From contig CAMKLG010000005.1 of assembly GCA_946413585.1 (NCBI GenBank), positions 1 through 64,000 on the forward strand: a stretch of DNA of 64,000 nucleotides. Direction: 5' to 3'. Position numbers and translations under genes: made by a program. Below are positions 27,420 to 36,579 of the stretch, piece by piece. Each line of letters opens with the position of its first letter. Within the stretch, counting starts at the first letter, position 1. The DNA comes from an uncultured Bacteroidales bacterium (GTDB lineage Bacteria; Bacteroidota; Bacteroidia; Bacteroidales; WCHB1-69). Under the pieces are notes generated by a model. It was not told the DNA's origin and ran no database searches. It saw only the letters and a program-made list of their open reading frames with translations.

Positions 27420-28172
27420 ATGAAACCGAATAACATCAAACTGATTATCGTGCCCGACATTCATGGGCGCACTTTTTGGGAAGACGTTTTCAAATTTGAT
27501 ACCGAAATCGTTTTCTTGGGTGATTACCTGGATCCATATCCTTATGAGGAAATCTATCCTTGGGATGCACTGGATAATTTCACTCACATATTGTCTTTCG
27601 CGAAAGGGAATCCGAGAGTTCACCTTTTGATCGGGAATCACGATCTCGCCTATGTCAAAGATCCCAAAATGTGTCAAAATCGCATAGACAGGGCGAATTA
27701 CGACGAGATACACAAGTTGTTTATTGGCAATGAGGGCTTGTTTTCTTTGGCATACGAATGCACCATCAATGGGAAACACTTCTTTCTTTCACATGCAGGT
27801 ATAACACCAGGCTGGCATAAAGCGCATTCAAATATATTCAAAAGATCTTTTTCTGAATCATTGAATGCGGATTACATTAACCAATTGTATCTTGACGGCT
27901 CGTTGAATGGCATCTTGGGAGAGGTGGGCTACCAAAGGTATGGCTCCAATAAACATGGTAGTATTGTATGGGCAGACATCTATGAGCACGAGGAAGCCCA
28001 CCAGGATTGCCAGACAGATACCATTCAAATTGTGGGACATACCCAACGGGTAGAATCCCCTTTGTGGATAGAACGGCCTAATTTTGTCTATGATGTGGAT
28101 ATCCGGCAGTGCGTGTATCTTGACACAGAGGGAAATATATGCTTGCTTGACACGGGAGAAAATATAGGATAA
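27420..28172 (+). CDS. PPP-type calcineurin-like metallophosphatase
   Basis: VPDIHGR, GDYLDPY, GNHDLAY, SHAGITPGW, IVGHTQR. Confidence 0.85.
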   Translation: MKPNNIKLIIVPDIHGRTFWEDVFKFDTEIVFLGDYLDPYPYEEIYPWDALDNFTHILSFAKGNPRVHLLIGNHDLAYVKDPKMCQNRIDRANYDEIHKLFIGNEGLFSLAYECTINGKHFFLSHAGITPGWHKAHSNIFKRSFSESLNADYINQLYLDGSLNGILGEVGYQRYGSNKHGSIVWADIYEHEEAHQDCQTDTIQIVGHTQRVESPLWIERPNFVYDVDIRQCVYLDTEGNICLLDTGENIG

Positions 28173-28487
28173 TCAATTGCAGGGCGTGATCAGAAACTTC
28201 ATCTTGGTCACTCCCCGCCTCCCCACCAACTGCTAACTGCTAATTTGACAAGTTTTTCTTCCAAAATTCCACCCAGCACCCACGACACGCGCGTGCCATT
28301 TCCTTCGCGCATTTTTTACACTTTGTCATTTTAACCTCGAAACCTGCCACATTTACCTCGAAAAATGTCATTTTTATATATTTGATTTTTAGTAAGTTAA
28401 ACTGATTTTTGCCGTTGATTTTCTTGAAAGGATTTTGTATGTTTGCTGCCTGAAATTTAATGTTTTTATCGTTTAAATTAAACTGTT

Positions 28488-29096
28488 ATGACGAATATTA
28501 TGGATGTAGAAGACAAGATGATCACTCTGAGAAACCAGCAGGTGATTCTGGACTCTGATGTAGCGAATCTCTATGACGTGGAGACTCGTGATATAAACAA
28601 AGCGGTTAAAAACAACCCGAGGAAGTTTCCCGAAGGTTACATTATCGAACTAAATGCCTCTGAGAAACGTGAACTGGTGGAAAATTTCCACCGGTTCAAT
28701 CGACAGAAACACTCCACCACCAATCCTAAAGCTTTCACCGAGAAAGGTCTCTATATGTTGGCCACAATCCTGAAAGGACCCAAAGCAGAGGAAACTACCA
28801 TTGCCATCGTGGAAGCATACGCGAAACTGCGTGAACTCGCTCAGGTGATATCCGAAGTATCGCAACACGAAGACGACAAAGCGGTACAGCAATCGCTGCT
28901 GCAGCGTGGCGGACAGCTAGCGGCGGAGCTGCTGACAGACAATCTGCCAATCCAAAGCAGCGAGACCTCCGTGGAGCTGAACCTTGCTATGTTCAAGCTC
29001 AAGCACACTGTAAAGCGGGAAAAAGACGATGAAATTGTTCAACTGAAACAGGAACTGGCGGAACTGAAACGAATGGTGCGTCCAGACGCTCCATAA
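28488..29096 (+). CDS. ORF6N domain-containing protein
   Basis: ITLRNQQVILDSDVANLYDVETRDINKAVKNNPRKFPEGYIIEL...AFTEKGLYMLATIL. Confidence 0.85.
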   Translation: MTNIMDVEDKMITLRNQQVILDSDVANLYDVETRDINKAVKNNPRKFPEGYIIELNASEKRELVENFHRFNRQKHSTTNPKAFTEKGLYMLATILKGPKAEETTIAIVEAYAKLRELAQVISEVSQHEDDKAVQQSLLQRGGQLAAELLTDNLPIQSSETSVELNLAMFKLKHTVKREKDDEIVQLKQELAELKRMVRPDAP

Positions 29097-29137
29097 TCTG
29101 TGTCATCCGTGCAATCTGTGCGCCCTAAAACCAAAAA

Positions 29138-29152
29138 TTCGCCGCAGGCGAA
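29138..29152. repeat. Small palindrome TTCGCC-GCA-GGCGAA
   Basis: Perfect 6-bp arms. Confidence 0.6.
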
Positions 29153-29199
29153 CCCCGAATCCCACAAAACATTCGCAATTGACCGTTTACCACCGTTTC

Positions 29200-29217
29200 A
29201 TCCGCTTGGAAGCGGAT
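29200..29217. repeat. Small palindrome ATCCGCTT-GG-AAGCGGAT
   Basis: Perfect 8-bp arms. Confidence 0.7.
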
Positions 29218-29248
29218 GCTCCTACGTATTCATCCCTATCCGCACATC

Positions 29249-29283
29249 AACTGCTAACTACTAACTACTAACTGCTAACTAGC
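29249..29283. repeat. Heptad array (5 units) overlapping the stop of the helicase gene
   Basis: AACTGCT|AACTACT|AACTACT|AACTGCT|AACTAGC. Confidence 0.9.
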
Positions 29284-32200
29284 ATTTTTCCCCTTCAATA
29301 TACAGAATCTCCGTCCGCACGTCCTTGTACCCCATTTTCTGCATATACGATTGATATTCAGCTAACTGCGCTTCGTATTTGGCTTGGTATTCCTTGCCGG
29401 TTTTGTAGTCAATGATCATCACGTGGTCTGGTTTGAAAACGATGCGGTCTGGACGCTTCAATTCGCCGCTTTCCGTGATGATAGAGATTTCATTTAAGAC
29501 CTTATCTTCTTCATTTACATAGAAATAGGGTCTTAAATGATGGTCTTCGGCAATCCGTTTGAAAAGTTGTCGCAGCCGCTCCCGAATGTTTTCTGGTTCT
29601 GATTCCAAAAGGGTGTCGATTTCCCCTTCAGTGGAAGGGAAAGAGGTCAATTTCTGCAAACATTGGTGTATGCGATTTCCTGTCTCCACGGATTCGGAGA
29701 TGCTTTCAGAACGAATGACCTTCATAATGTTATTGTTGAAAAAGGTCATATCGGAGCAGGAAACGTGAAAGTTCGTATCCTTTTTCGCTGTTTTTTCTTC
29801 TTCCTTTGGGTTTTGCCACTCCTTTTCCCCAAAATGGTAGATACCATCATCACTATCGCCTAAATACTGCTGCAGTTGGGAACGAACATCTGCTTTGCTT
29901 TGTGATTGATTCTTCGGGAATTCGGTCAGGATGTACAACATGTCGCGGGCACGAGTGAAATCCACATACCACAAATTCAGCACGTCAAGCAATCTTTTGT
30001 CCTCTTCTTCTTCGAATTCTGACTCGAAATCGGAATATTTAAGGCTTTTCTCGTGTGATACGTAACAATATTGTCCGCTTTCGGTGTCTTGTACCCAATA
30101 GGAGGTCGGTTGTGCATTGACTGCGTTGCACCACGTGATAACCACTGGAAACTCTAATCCCTTGGAGGTGTGGATGGTCATCAGTCGCACGGCATCTGTA
30201 GTTCCTGACAGGGAGAGTCGTGGGATAGTGTCGCCCGACGAATGAAGATCATTCCACCAATCGAGGAAACCCGAGATGGAAGCTGCCTGTGTTTGGGCAT
30301 ATTCGTTCACCAAGTCGAGCAAATCGGCTATGAAAGGGTCTGTCTCTCGCTGAAAGTTGTAAAAACGAATGATTTCTTTTACCGTCAAGAGGAACGGATC
30401 CTTTGTCCACTGAGTGAGGATATGGCGGAAGTTGGTCAGCTGAAATTCTGTTTCTACCAAGTCATAGAAGTTTTGGTCAGCGGTTTTTTCCAAAATGCGA
30501 TGCCAAGGTTGGTTGAACTTTTGGGCAAGATATTGCAGAATCAGCGATTGCGACAGTTTATCTGTAGGGTTGATAAGTATTTGTAAAGTGCTGATTACCA
30601 ATCCAACATTTGCATTGTCGCAAAGCTGTAAAGAATCGGAGGTGACCACGGGAATGCCGGCAGCCATCAGTCGTTGAGCGAATGTGTTGCACTTGGCGCG
30701 CCCGCGAAGCAGCACCGCCATGTCGCCGTATCCATACCCACGTTTTTTGGCATCCATGACCGCATAGATGAGATCGGCCTCCTCGGGACGCAACGCCAAA
30801 TAGACGTTCTGGTAGTAATCCGCAGGGCAATTTGGCCAAACTTTGCGCAGATCCTTAAACGGCTTTTCCGATTGGCTAGTGTAAATCTGAACCAAACCGC
30901 CCTCCTTATCCGTTGTCGTTTTTTGTGCCACATCGATGTAATAGTCTGATTTTCCAAGCTGTTGGGCGTAAAATTCGAAGAACTGATTGTTGAAGGTGAC
31001 GATGGCCTCGCGAGACCGGTAATTGGTATCCAACCGCTCCGCGTGAAACGGTTGTTCGTTGGAAAGCAATTGGGCGATATCTTGCTCTGAAGCAGTGCTT
31101 TTCAATCGATTTTCATCCATCAGATGGTAAAAAAGATTGACATCGCCGTTGCGGAAACGGTAAATCGACTGTTTGACATCTCCAAAGAGTGTGATATTCC
31201 CATTTTCTTCACCTAATGCATTGATTAACATTGGCTTAAGGTCTTGCCACTGCATTAGGGAGGTGTCCTGAAACTCATCGATGAAGAAGGTTCGGTAGAA
31301 ACTCAGCTTCTCAAACAGCGGTTCTCCCTGCGTGTAGGAATGGATTTCATCGTTTACTAATGGATTGCTTTCTGACAGGAAGAAAGAATCCGTTTGTTCT
31401 TTAATGGTTTCGATGTGGTGTGTTAAATTATTGAGTACCAGTAAGTAATTAGCACTTTTGGCCAATGCGCGGCAGGAATAGTACGTTTTGGCCATGGGCA
31501 GTACAATTGCCTGCATTTGTTGGAAGATTTCCTCAATTTGAGCGATATAATGCTCACGACTTATTTCCGAAGAATCGTTTTTGCTCTTTCCTGCCTTGAA
31601 AATTTTGTCGTGGTTCATGCCCTTGACAAAACGACTCTCTTCTATCCCTTTGGTGGTGTCAAAAGGATCGTTGACGATATTTTGGAACCATTTGTCCCAT
31701 TTCATCGTCTGATTGGTCGAAATACCCGCGGATTCAGCTGATTCAAAGACTTTTAACGCTTGTGTGCAAAGCGGCTGTAGCTGCTTTGCGCAAGCATTTT
31801 CAATGACGTGGTATTTTTTCTTCCAATTGGTTACAATCTGCATTAAATCAGATGTTTCCAATATGTTTTTAACGAAAGGATGGCTCTTTTCCGTGTCTTT
31901 GTATAGGATATTCAGACTGTTGGTGAGAAAATGCTGGATGTTGGCACTGCCTTTGTCTTCCAACTGCCGACTCAATTCCTGCACTACCACTTCAAATTGC
32001 TGGCTATTTTGCGATAAGTCGCAGATATACTGCTCGATAGCCATACGGAAGAAATCCGTTAAGTGGATTTGTACCGCGTAGTTCATGCTGAGGTTCAGGT
32101 AGAGGGCGGAAGAGCGGATAAGCCGTTGGATGAAACTGTCGATAGTGGTGATGCTGAATCTCGCATAATCGTATAAAACACTATGCAACAGTGCTTTGGA

Positions 32201-32551
32201 AGTCCTATTAAAGAATAAGAAAGCGTCTTCGGGAGAAAGCGTATAGTTTTCCCCGAAGACTTTCTTGCTTAAGTTCTGTAAGTCGTTCTCCGCGATGTCA
32301 GTATGCGCTTTGGCAAAAGCCAGCTTGTTAAGTTGTTTTACCACACGCTCTTTCATTTCTGCACCAGCGTTATTGGTAAAAGTGATGGCCAAAATATGTT
32401 GATAATCAGTACAATGTTCGCACTGATAATCATTCTTGTCCTTCAGTTTCAGAAAGTTGTGCAGATGTCTTCTGAAGCAAGCGGCAAGGTAGTCAAGGAC
32501 CAGATTGTAGGTTTTGCCAGAGCCGGCAGATGCGGAATAGACCTTGAACAT
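29279..32551 (-). CDS. UvrD-family helicase with C-terminal PD-(D/E)XK nuclease (AddA/RecB-like)
   Basis: VYSASAGSGKTYNL, TFTNNAGAEMKERV, FIDEFQDTS, TIHTSKGLEFPVV, C-term DRIVFKPDHVMIIDYKTGKE. Confidence 0.9.
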   Translation of the reverse strand: MFKVYSASAGSGKTYNLVLDYLAACFRRHLHNFLKLKDKNDYQCEHCTDYQHILAITFTNNAGAEMKERVVKQLNKLAFAKAHTDIAENDLQNLSKKVFGENYTLSPEDAFLFFNRTSKALLHSVLYDYARFSITTIDSFIQRLIRSSALYLNLSMNYAVQIHLTDFFRMAIEQYICDLSQNSQQFEVVVQELSRQLEDKGSANIQHFLTNSLNILYKDTEKSHPFVKNILETSDLMQIVTNWKKKYHVIENACAKQLQPLCTQALKVFESAESAGISTNQTMKWDKWFQNIVNDPFDTTKGIEESRFVKGMNHDKIFKAGKSKNDSSEISREHYIAQIEEIFQQMQAIVLPMAKTYYSCRALAKSANYLLVLNNLTHHIETIKEQTDSFFLSESNPLVNDEIHSYTQGEPLFEKLSFYRTFFIDEFQDTSLMQWQDLKPMLINALGEENGNITLFGDVKQSIYRFRNGDVNLFYHLMDENRLKSTASEQDIAQLLSNEQPFHAERLDTNYRSREAIVTFNNQFFEFYAQQLGKSDYYIDVAQKTTTDKEGGLVQIYTSQSEKPFKDLRKVWPNCPADYYQNVYLALRPEEADLIYAVMDAKKRGYGYGDMAVLLRGRAKCNTFAQRLMAAGIPVVTSDSLQLCDNANVGLVISTLQILINPTDKLSQSLILQYLAQKFNQPWHRILEKTADQNFYDLVETEFQLTNFRHILTQWTKDPFLLTVKEIIRFYNFQRETDPFIADLLDLVNEYAQTQAASISGFLDWWNDLHSSGDTIPRLSLSGTTDAVRLMTIHTSKGLEFPVVITWCNAVNAQPTSYWVQDTESGQYCYVSHEKSLKYSDFESEFEEEEDKRLLDVLNLWYVDFTRARDMLYILTEFPKNQSQSKADVRSQLQQYLGDSDDGIYHFGEKEWQNPKEEEKTAKKDTNFHVSCSDMTFFNNNIMKVIRSESISESVETGNRIHQCLQKLTSFPSTEGEIDTLLESEPENIRERLRQLFKRIAEDHHLRPYFYVNEEDKVLNEISIITESGELKRPDRIVFKPDHVMIIDYKTGKEYQAKYEAQLAEYQSYMQKMGYKDVRTEILYIEGEKC

Positions 32552-32552
32552 G

Positions 32553-32608
32553 AATAGGGTTTAGGGTTTAGAGGTTAAGGTTTAGGGTTTAGAGGTTAGG
32601 GGTTAATT
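32553..32608. repeat. Heptad array (8 units) filling the helicase-purE intergenic gap
   Basis: AATAGGG|TTTAGGG|TTTAGAG|GTTAAGG|TTTAGGG|TTTAGAG|GTTAGGG|GTTAATT. Confidence 0.95.
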
Positions 32609-33109
32609 TGTTTTGAATGAGTAGGAGATTTGGGCGAGGTCGTTGTTGGCTTTCACGATTTTCTGTTTCAGTGACAGTTTGAAAGCCAGTACTTTATCTA
32701 GCATTTCAGGGTTGTTGACGCTGAGCATTTGCAGAGCGAGGATGGCGGCATTTTGTGCGCCGTTGATGGCGACGGTGGCTACTGGGATTCCGGGAGGCAT
32801 CTGTAGCATGGCAAGTGCGGCGTCCATGCCTTCGAGGGACGATTTGATGGGTACGCCGATGACGGGTAGGGGAGTCATGGCGGCGATGACACCCGGCAGA
32901 TGGGCGGCCATGCCTGCTCCTGCGATGATCACCTTAACGCCCCGCAGGTGCGCGTTTTTCGCATACTCTGCCACCTCATCGGGGGTGCGGTGTGCTGACA
33001 ATGCCTGCACTTCGAACGGAATCTCTTGACTGTCTAAGAATTTGAACGCAGCTTCCATCACCGGAAGGTCCGATGTGCTGCCCATAATAATACTGACTAA
33101 AGGTTGCAT
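32603..33109 (-). CDS. purE: 5-(carboxyamino)imidazole ribonucleotide mutase
   Basis: VSIIMGSTSDLPVM, LSAHRTPD, AGAGMAAHLPGVIAAMT. Confidence 0.97.
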   Translation of the reverse strand: MQPLVSIIMGSTSDLPVMEAAFKFLDSQEIPFEVQALSAHRTPDEVAEYAKNAHLRGVKVIIAGAGMAAHLPGVIAAMTPLPVIGVPIKSSLEGMDAALAMLQMPPGIPVATVAINGAQNAAILALQMLSVNNPEMLDKVLAFKLSLKQKIVKANNDLAQISYSFKTN

Positions 33110-33134
33110 ATTTCTTCTATTTAATTTGAAAAGG

Positions 33135-33142
33135 CAAAAGTA
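33135..33142 (-). promoter_or_regulatory. -7 element (TACTTTTG) of purE
   Basis: Reverse-strand TAnnTTTG. Confidence 0.5.
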
Positions 33143-33164
33143 CGTTTTTTTTTATTTATTTTTG

Positions 33165-33187
33165 TACCTTTGCGCCCTCAAAAAATT
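33165..33187 (+). promoter_or_regulatory. -7 element with downstream extension (TACCTTTGCGCCCTCAAAAAA) of the TonB-dependent receptor gene
   Basis: TAnnTTTG match; same extension as at 122 and 47860. Confidence 0.55.
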
Positions 33188-33193
33188 TAACAG

Positions 33194-35485
33194 TTGAAGA
33201 TGACAAAAAGATATATTCTTTTGTGCCTTTTAAGCTTGATGAGTTTTTTTGCATTCTCGCAAAATTCTGTGTTAAAAGGTTTTACGTATGACGAAGCCAC
33301 AGGCGAATCATTGCCTTATTGTACGATACAGTTAATGGGCACTTCTTACGGTGCGTTGTCAGATGTTACGGGCGCATTCCTAATTAACAAGATTCCGGCG
33401 GGAACTTATACCGTGAAAGTTTCGCTATTGGGATATGTGGACTTGTTGGATACGATAGAATTTGCGTCCAATTCCACTATTACAAAGCGTTTCAGTATTT
33501 CACCTAATTCCCAAACACTTGATGCAGTGCAGATTATGGGTGAGAACACGAGAAAGGAACAGGAAACGCGCACGGCAGTTATCAGTGTCACACCCAAGGA
33601 CATGAGCAAGATGCCCGCTATTGGTGGTCAACCCGATTTTGCGCAATATCTGCAAGTGCTTCCGGGTATCATCTCCACTGGCGACCAAGGCGGTCAGCTT
33701 TACGTGCGCGGCGGTACGCCCGTGCAGAATATGCTCTTGATGGACGGCGTCATTCTCTTCAGCCCTTTCCATTCCATCGGTATTTTCTCTGTCTTCGACA
33801 TGGATATTATGAGCAGTGCGGATGTCTATACCGGCGGTTTCGGGGCGGAATTCGGTGGCAGAATTTCCTCCGTGATGGACATTAAAACTCGCGATGGTAA
33901 CAAAAAACGGTTATCCGGTAAGGTCGATTTGAGCAATATCGGGGCACAGTTGCTGCTCGAAGGCCCCTTGGTGAAACTTAAAGAAGATCGTAAGGCGGCA
34001 TTGAGTTTCATTGTTTCTGGTAAAGGCTCTTTCCTCGAACAATCCTCGAAATTTTTCTATCCTTACGTCAAGGATAAAGATGGATTGCCCTACACTTTTT
34101 GGGATTTGTATGGTAAAATTACCCTTTCCACCAAGAACGGAACTAAGTGGAATCTCTTCGGATTTAACTATACGGATCGTGTAAATTACAGTTCTGTAGC
34201 AAAATATGGCTGGGACAACTGGGGTGTAGGTACAAACTTCCTCATTGTGCCGGGTAATGCTCCTACCACTATTGAGGGTTCTTTGGCATATTCAAAGTAT
34301 TCTTCTGAGTTACAAGATGTTAACTATGACCCGAAACGCAGCTCTATGGATGGTTTTACCTTCGACTTGGGCTTCAACTACTATTTGGGTAAGAGCCTGT
34401 TGAAGGTCGGTATTGATGTGGTGGGCTATAACACAAACTACGAGTATTACACCATATACCATTCTCAACGCATAATTGAGGATCACACCACGGACATGTC
34501 CATTTTTGTCAAATATAAATATAATTTCCGCAATAAATTGTTGATTGAGCCTGGCTTTAGATTACAATATTATTACTCTTTAGGCGAAGTTTCCCCAGAA
34601 CCGCGATTGGCTATCAAGTATAATATTCTCAATAATTTACGATTGAAATTAGCGGCAGGTATGTATTCACAGAATTTGGTGTCTGTGACCTCCGACCAGG
34701 ATGTGGTCAGTCTGTTCACGGGCTTTGTCTCCTCTCCGCTGGATCAGTCTTTGCTCCCTTCGACCATTATTGGTGAGGACAAGGAAATCAAGGGTCGTTT
34801 GCAAAAGTCGCAGCATGTCATTTTGGGTTTGGAATATGACCCGATTAGTCCGCTGAGCATTAATTTGGAAGCCTATTTTAAGAATTTTTCACAGTTAATA
34901 TCTGTTAATCGCTATAAGATGTTGGATGAAGACAGTGAATTTATATGGGAGAAGGGTCGTGCATACGGTGGTGATATTTCTGTGAAATACGAGCAAAAAG
35001 GTGTTTACGTGTGGTTTGTCTATTCTTTGGGTTGGGTGCAGCGTTATGATGGTAAGATTACGTATTCCCCGCATTTTGACCGTCGCCACAACATTAACTT
35101 GGTAGCATCTTATTCGTTCGGCAAACGCCGTTCATGGGAGATTAACTGTCGTTGGAATTTCGGTACTGGCTTCCCGTTCACACAGACACAAGCCTACTAT
35201 CCACATTACGACCCAACGAATATCAATGATAACTATGTGGCTAATAATGAGGATGTTTACTTCCTGCTTGCTGAATTCAATGGGTCACGTTTGCCGAACT
35301 ATCACCGCCTAGACCTCGGTGTGAAGAAGAAATTCTTCCTCGGACCGCGCCACACCCTCGAAGCAAGTCTCTCTATGACGAACGTCTATAATTACCAAAA
35401 CGTCTTCTATGTTAACCGCACCACGAACGACATCATCTACCAATTGCCGTTCTTGTATTATTTCGGGGTGACGTGGAGGTTCTAA
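33194..35485 (+). CDS. TonB-dependent receptor with N-terminal carboxypeptidase regulatory-like domain
   Basis: Signal peptide; VLKGFTYDEATGESLPYCTIQLMGTSYGALSDVTGAF; plug FAQYLQVLPGIIS...GQLYVRGGTPVQNMLLMDGV; C-terminal F. Confidence 0.9.
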   Translation: MKMTKRYILLCLLSLMSFFAFSQNSVLKGFTYDEATGESLPYCTIQLMGTSYGALSDVTGAFLINKIPAGTYTVKVSLLGYVDLLDTIEFASNSTITKRFSISPNSQTLDAVQIMGENTRKEQETRTAVISVTPKDMSKMPAIGGQPDFAQYLQVLPGIISTGDQGGQLYVRGGTPVQNMLLMDGVILFSPFHSIGIFSVFDMDIMSSADVYTGGFGAEFGGRISSVMDIKTRDGNKKRLSGKVDLSNIGAQLLLEGPLVKLKEDRKAALSFIVSGKGSFLEQSSKFFYPYVKDKDGLPYTFWDLYGKITLSTKNGTKWNLFGFNYTDRVNYSSVAKYGWDNWGVGTNFLIVPGNAPTTIEGSLAYSKYSSELQDVNYDPKRSSMDGFTFDLGFNYYLGKSLLKVGIDVVGYNTNYEYYTIYHSQRIIEDHTTDMSIFVKYKYNFRNKLLIEPGFRLQYYYSLGEVSPEPRLAIKYNILNNLRLKLAAGMYSQNLVSVTSDQDVVSLFTGFVSSPLDQSLLPSTIIGEDKEIKGRLQKSQHVILGLEYDPISPLSINLEAYFKNFSQLISVNRYKMLDEDSEFIWEKGRAYGGDISVKYEQKGVYVWFVYSLGWVQRYDGKITYSPHFDRRHNINLVASYSFGKRRSWEINCRWNFGTGFPFTQTQAYYPHYDPTNINDNYVANNEDVYFLLAEFNGSRLPNYHRLDLGVKKKFFLGPRHTLEASLSMTNVYNYQNVFYVNRTTNDIIYQLPFLYYFGVTWRF

Positions 35486-35565
35486 CTGTTAGCTTTTGGC
35501 TTTTGGACGTTTTCTGGCGATAAACTAATGCCTTGGAGCTTAGGGTTGGATGTTGACTTTGAAAT

Positions 35566-35593
35566 ATTCCCTATCCCCTATTGCCTCTAAACC
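35566..35593. repeat. Heptad array (4 units) at the stop of the exporter gene
   Basis: ATTCCCT|ATCCCCT|ATTGCCT|CTAAACC. Confidence 0.75.
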
Positions 35594-36519
35594 AACAGTG
35601 CCAGTGCTCCCACCGCCAGTCCTAATCCCATGCACAACGCTTTCATAACAAGGAAGTTGCGTTTAGATTGTGCCATCAAGGGAATGCCGGCGTGACCGTT
35701 TTGTGCGATGGAGTTGGCCAACAGGATGCCGAAGGGAAGCGTGCCCTGCAAGAAGAGCATCACGAAGATGAGATGCGGACCTGAAACAGGCAGGAAACCC
35801 ACCGCTACCGCGATGAGTAGTATCAACCACATTGTCCAGGTGTGAGTCTCCATAAGAGATTGTAAATCAATAAAATGATTAATTATTCCTAAAGCTAACA
35901 GTGTGACGAATGCATACGAAAACAAAGTGAGCGCGTGTTGTTTGATGACGTGCTCCCAAAGGTGTTCGTGCAGGAAATGCGACAAACGCGCTCTCCAATG
36001 GTGGTCGCCACTCTCTTTGTGGTGATGTTGATGTTCTTCGTGTAGCACAAAGTCGTGCTTGTCGGATTCGCTGAGTTTCTTTTCAGGGAGTTTAAGGAAT
36101 ATTAACCCTACAGCAAAGCCGATGAGGTAGAGGATACCGGTGAGAATAAGTGCATGTTTGGGACTTTGAGCAGCGAGAAAGAGGGCTTCGTCGCCGAAGG
36201 TAGCGATCATGCCGCCCATAAGAGCGCCGAAAGAGAGCAGCCGGTGGGTGAACAGCGACACTACCACGAAGCCACCCGCACACCCGGGTATCGCTCCGAA
36301 CAGACATGCCAACGCCAATTCCGCTACGGGTTTTCCATGCAGTTTCTTAAATAAAACACCTGAAGATGAGATGTTTATCGATTCGATGACCGCCATCAGC
36401 AACATCACCAACAGCGTGATGGACACCGATTCCTTTAAAGCCTCCCAAAAAATGTTAAAAACAATTTGCATTTCTGAATTTGAATGTTGAACCTGCGGTT
36501 GCAATCCTCTGGCTGCCAT
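35587..36519 (-). CDS. Putative heavy-metal/arsenic exporter-like 10-TM permease with His-rich loop
   Basis: GAIPGCAGGFVVVSLFTHRLLSFGALMGGMIATFGDEALFLAAQSPKHAL; EEHQHHHKESGDHHW loop; GFLPVSGPHLIFVMLFLQGTLPFGILLANSIAQNGHAGIPLMA. Confidence 0.7.
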   Translation of the reverse strand: MAARGLQPQVQHSNSEMQIVFNIFWEALKESVSITLLVMLLMAVIESINISSSGVLFKKLHGKPVAELALACLFGAIPGCAGGFVVVSLFTHRLLSFGALMGGMIATFGDEALFLAAQSPKHALILTGILYLIGFAVGLIFLKLPEKKLSESDKHDFVLHEEHQHHHKESGDHHWRARLSHFLHEHLWEHVIKQHALTLFSYAFVTLLALGIINHFIDLQSLMETHTWTMWLILLIAVAVGFLPVSGPHLIFVMLFLQGTLPFGILLANSIAQNGHAGIPLMAQSKRNFLVMKALCMGLGLAVGALALLV

Positions 36520-36579
36520 AATAGGACAACCCTACAACACCTGTCGGATATCGAATGTTAACCCTTAATCCCTAATCCT

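Noticed and set aside
28488-29096. ORF6N gene as evidence of a prophage
   Set aside because: No integrase, terminase, capsid or tail genes nearby; ORF6N proteins are common stand-alone genes in Bacteroidota
32553-32608. TTTAGGG units considered as telomere-like DNA
   Set aside because: Only short interstitial runs mixed with other heptads in a bacterial chromosome
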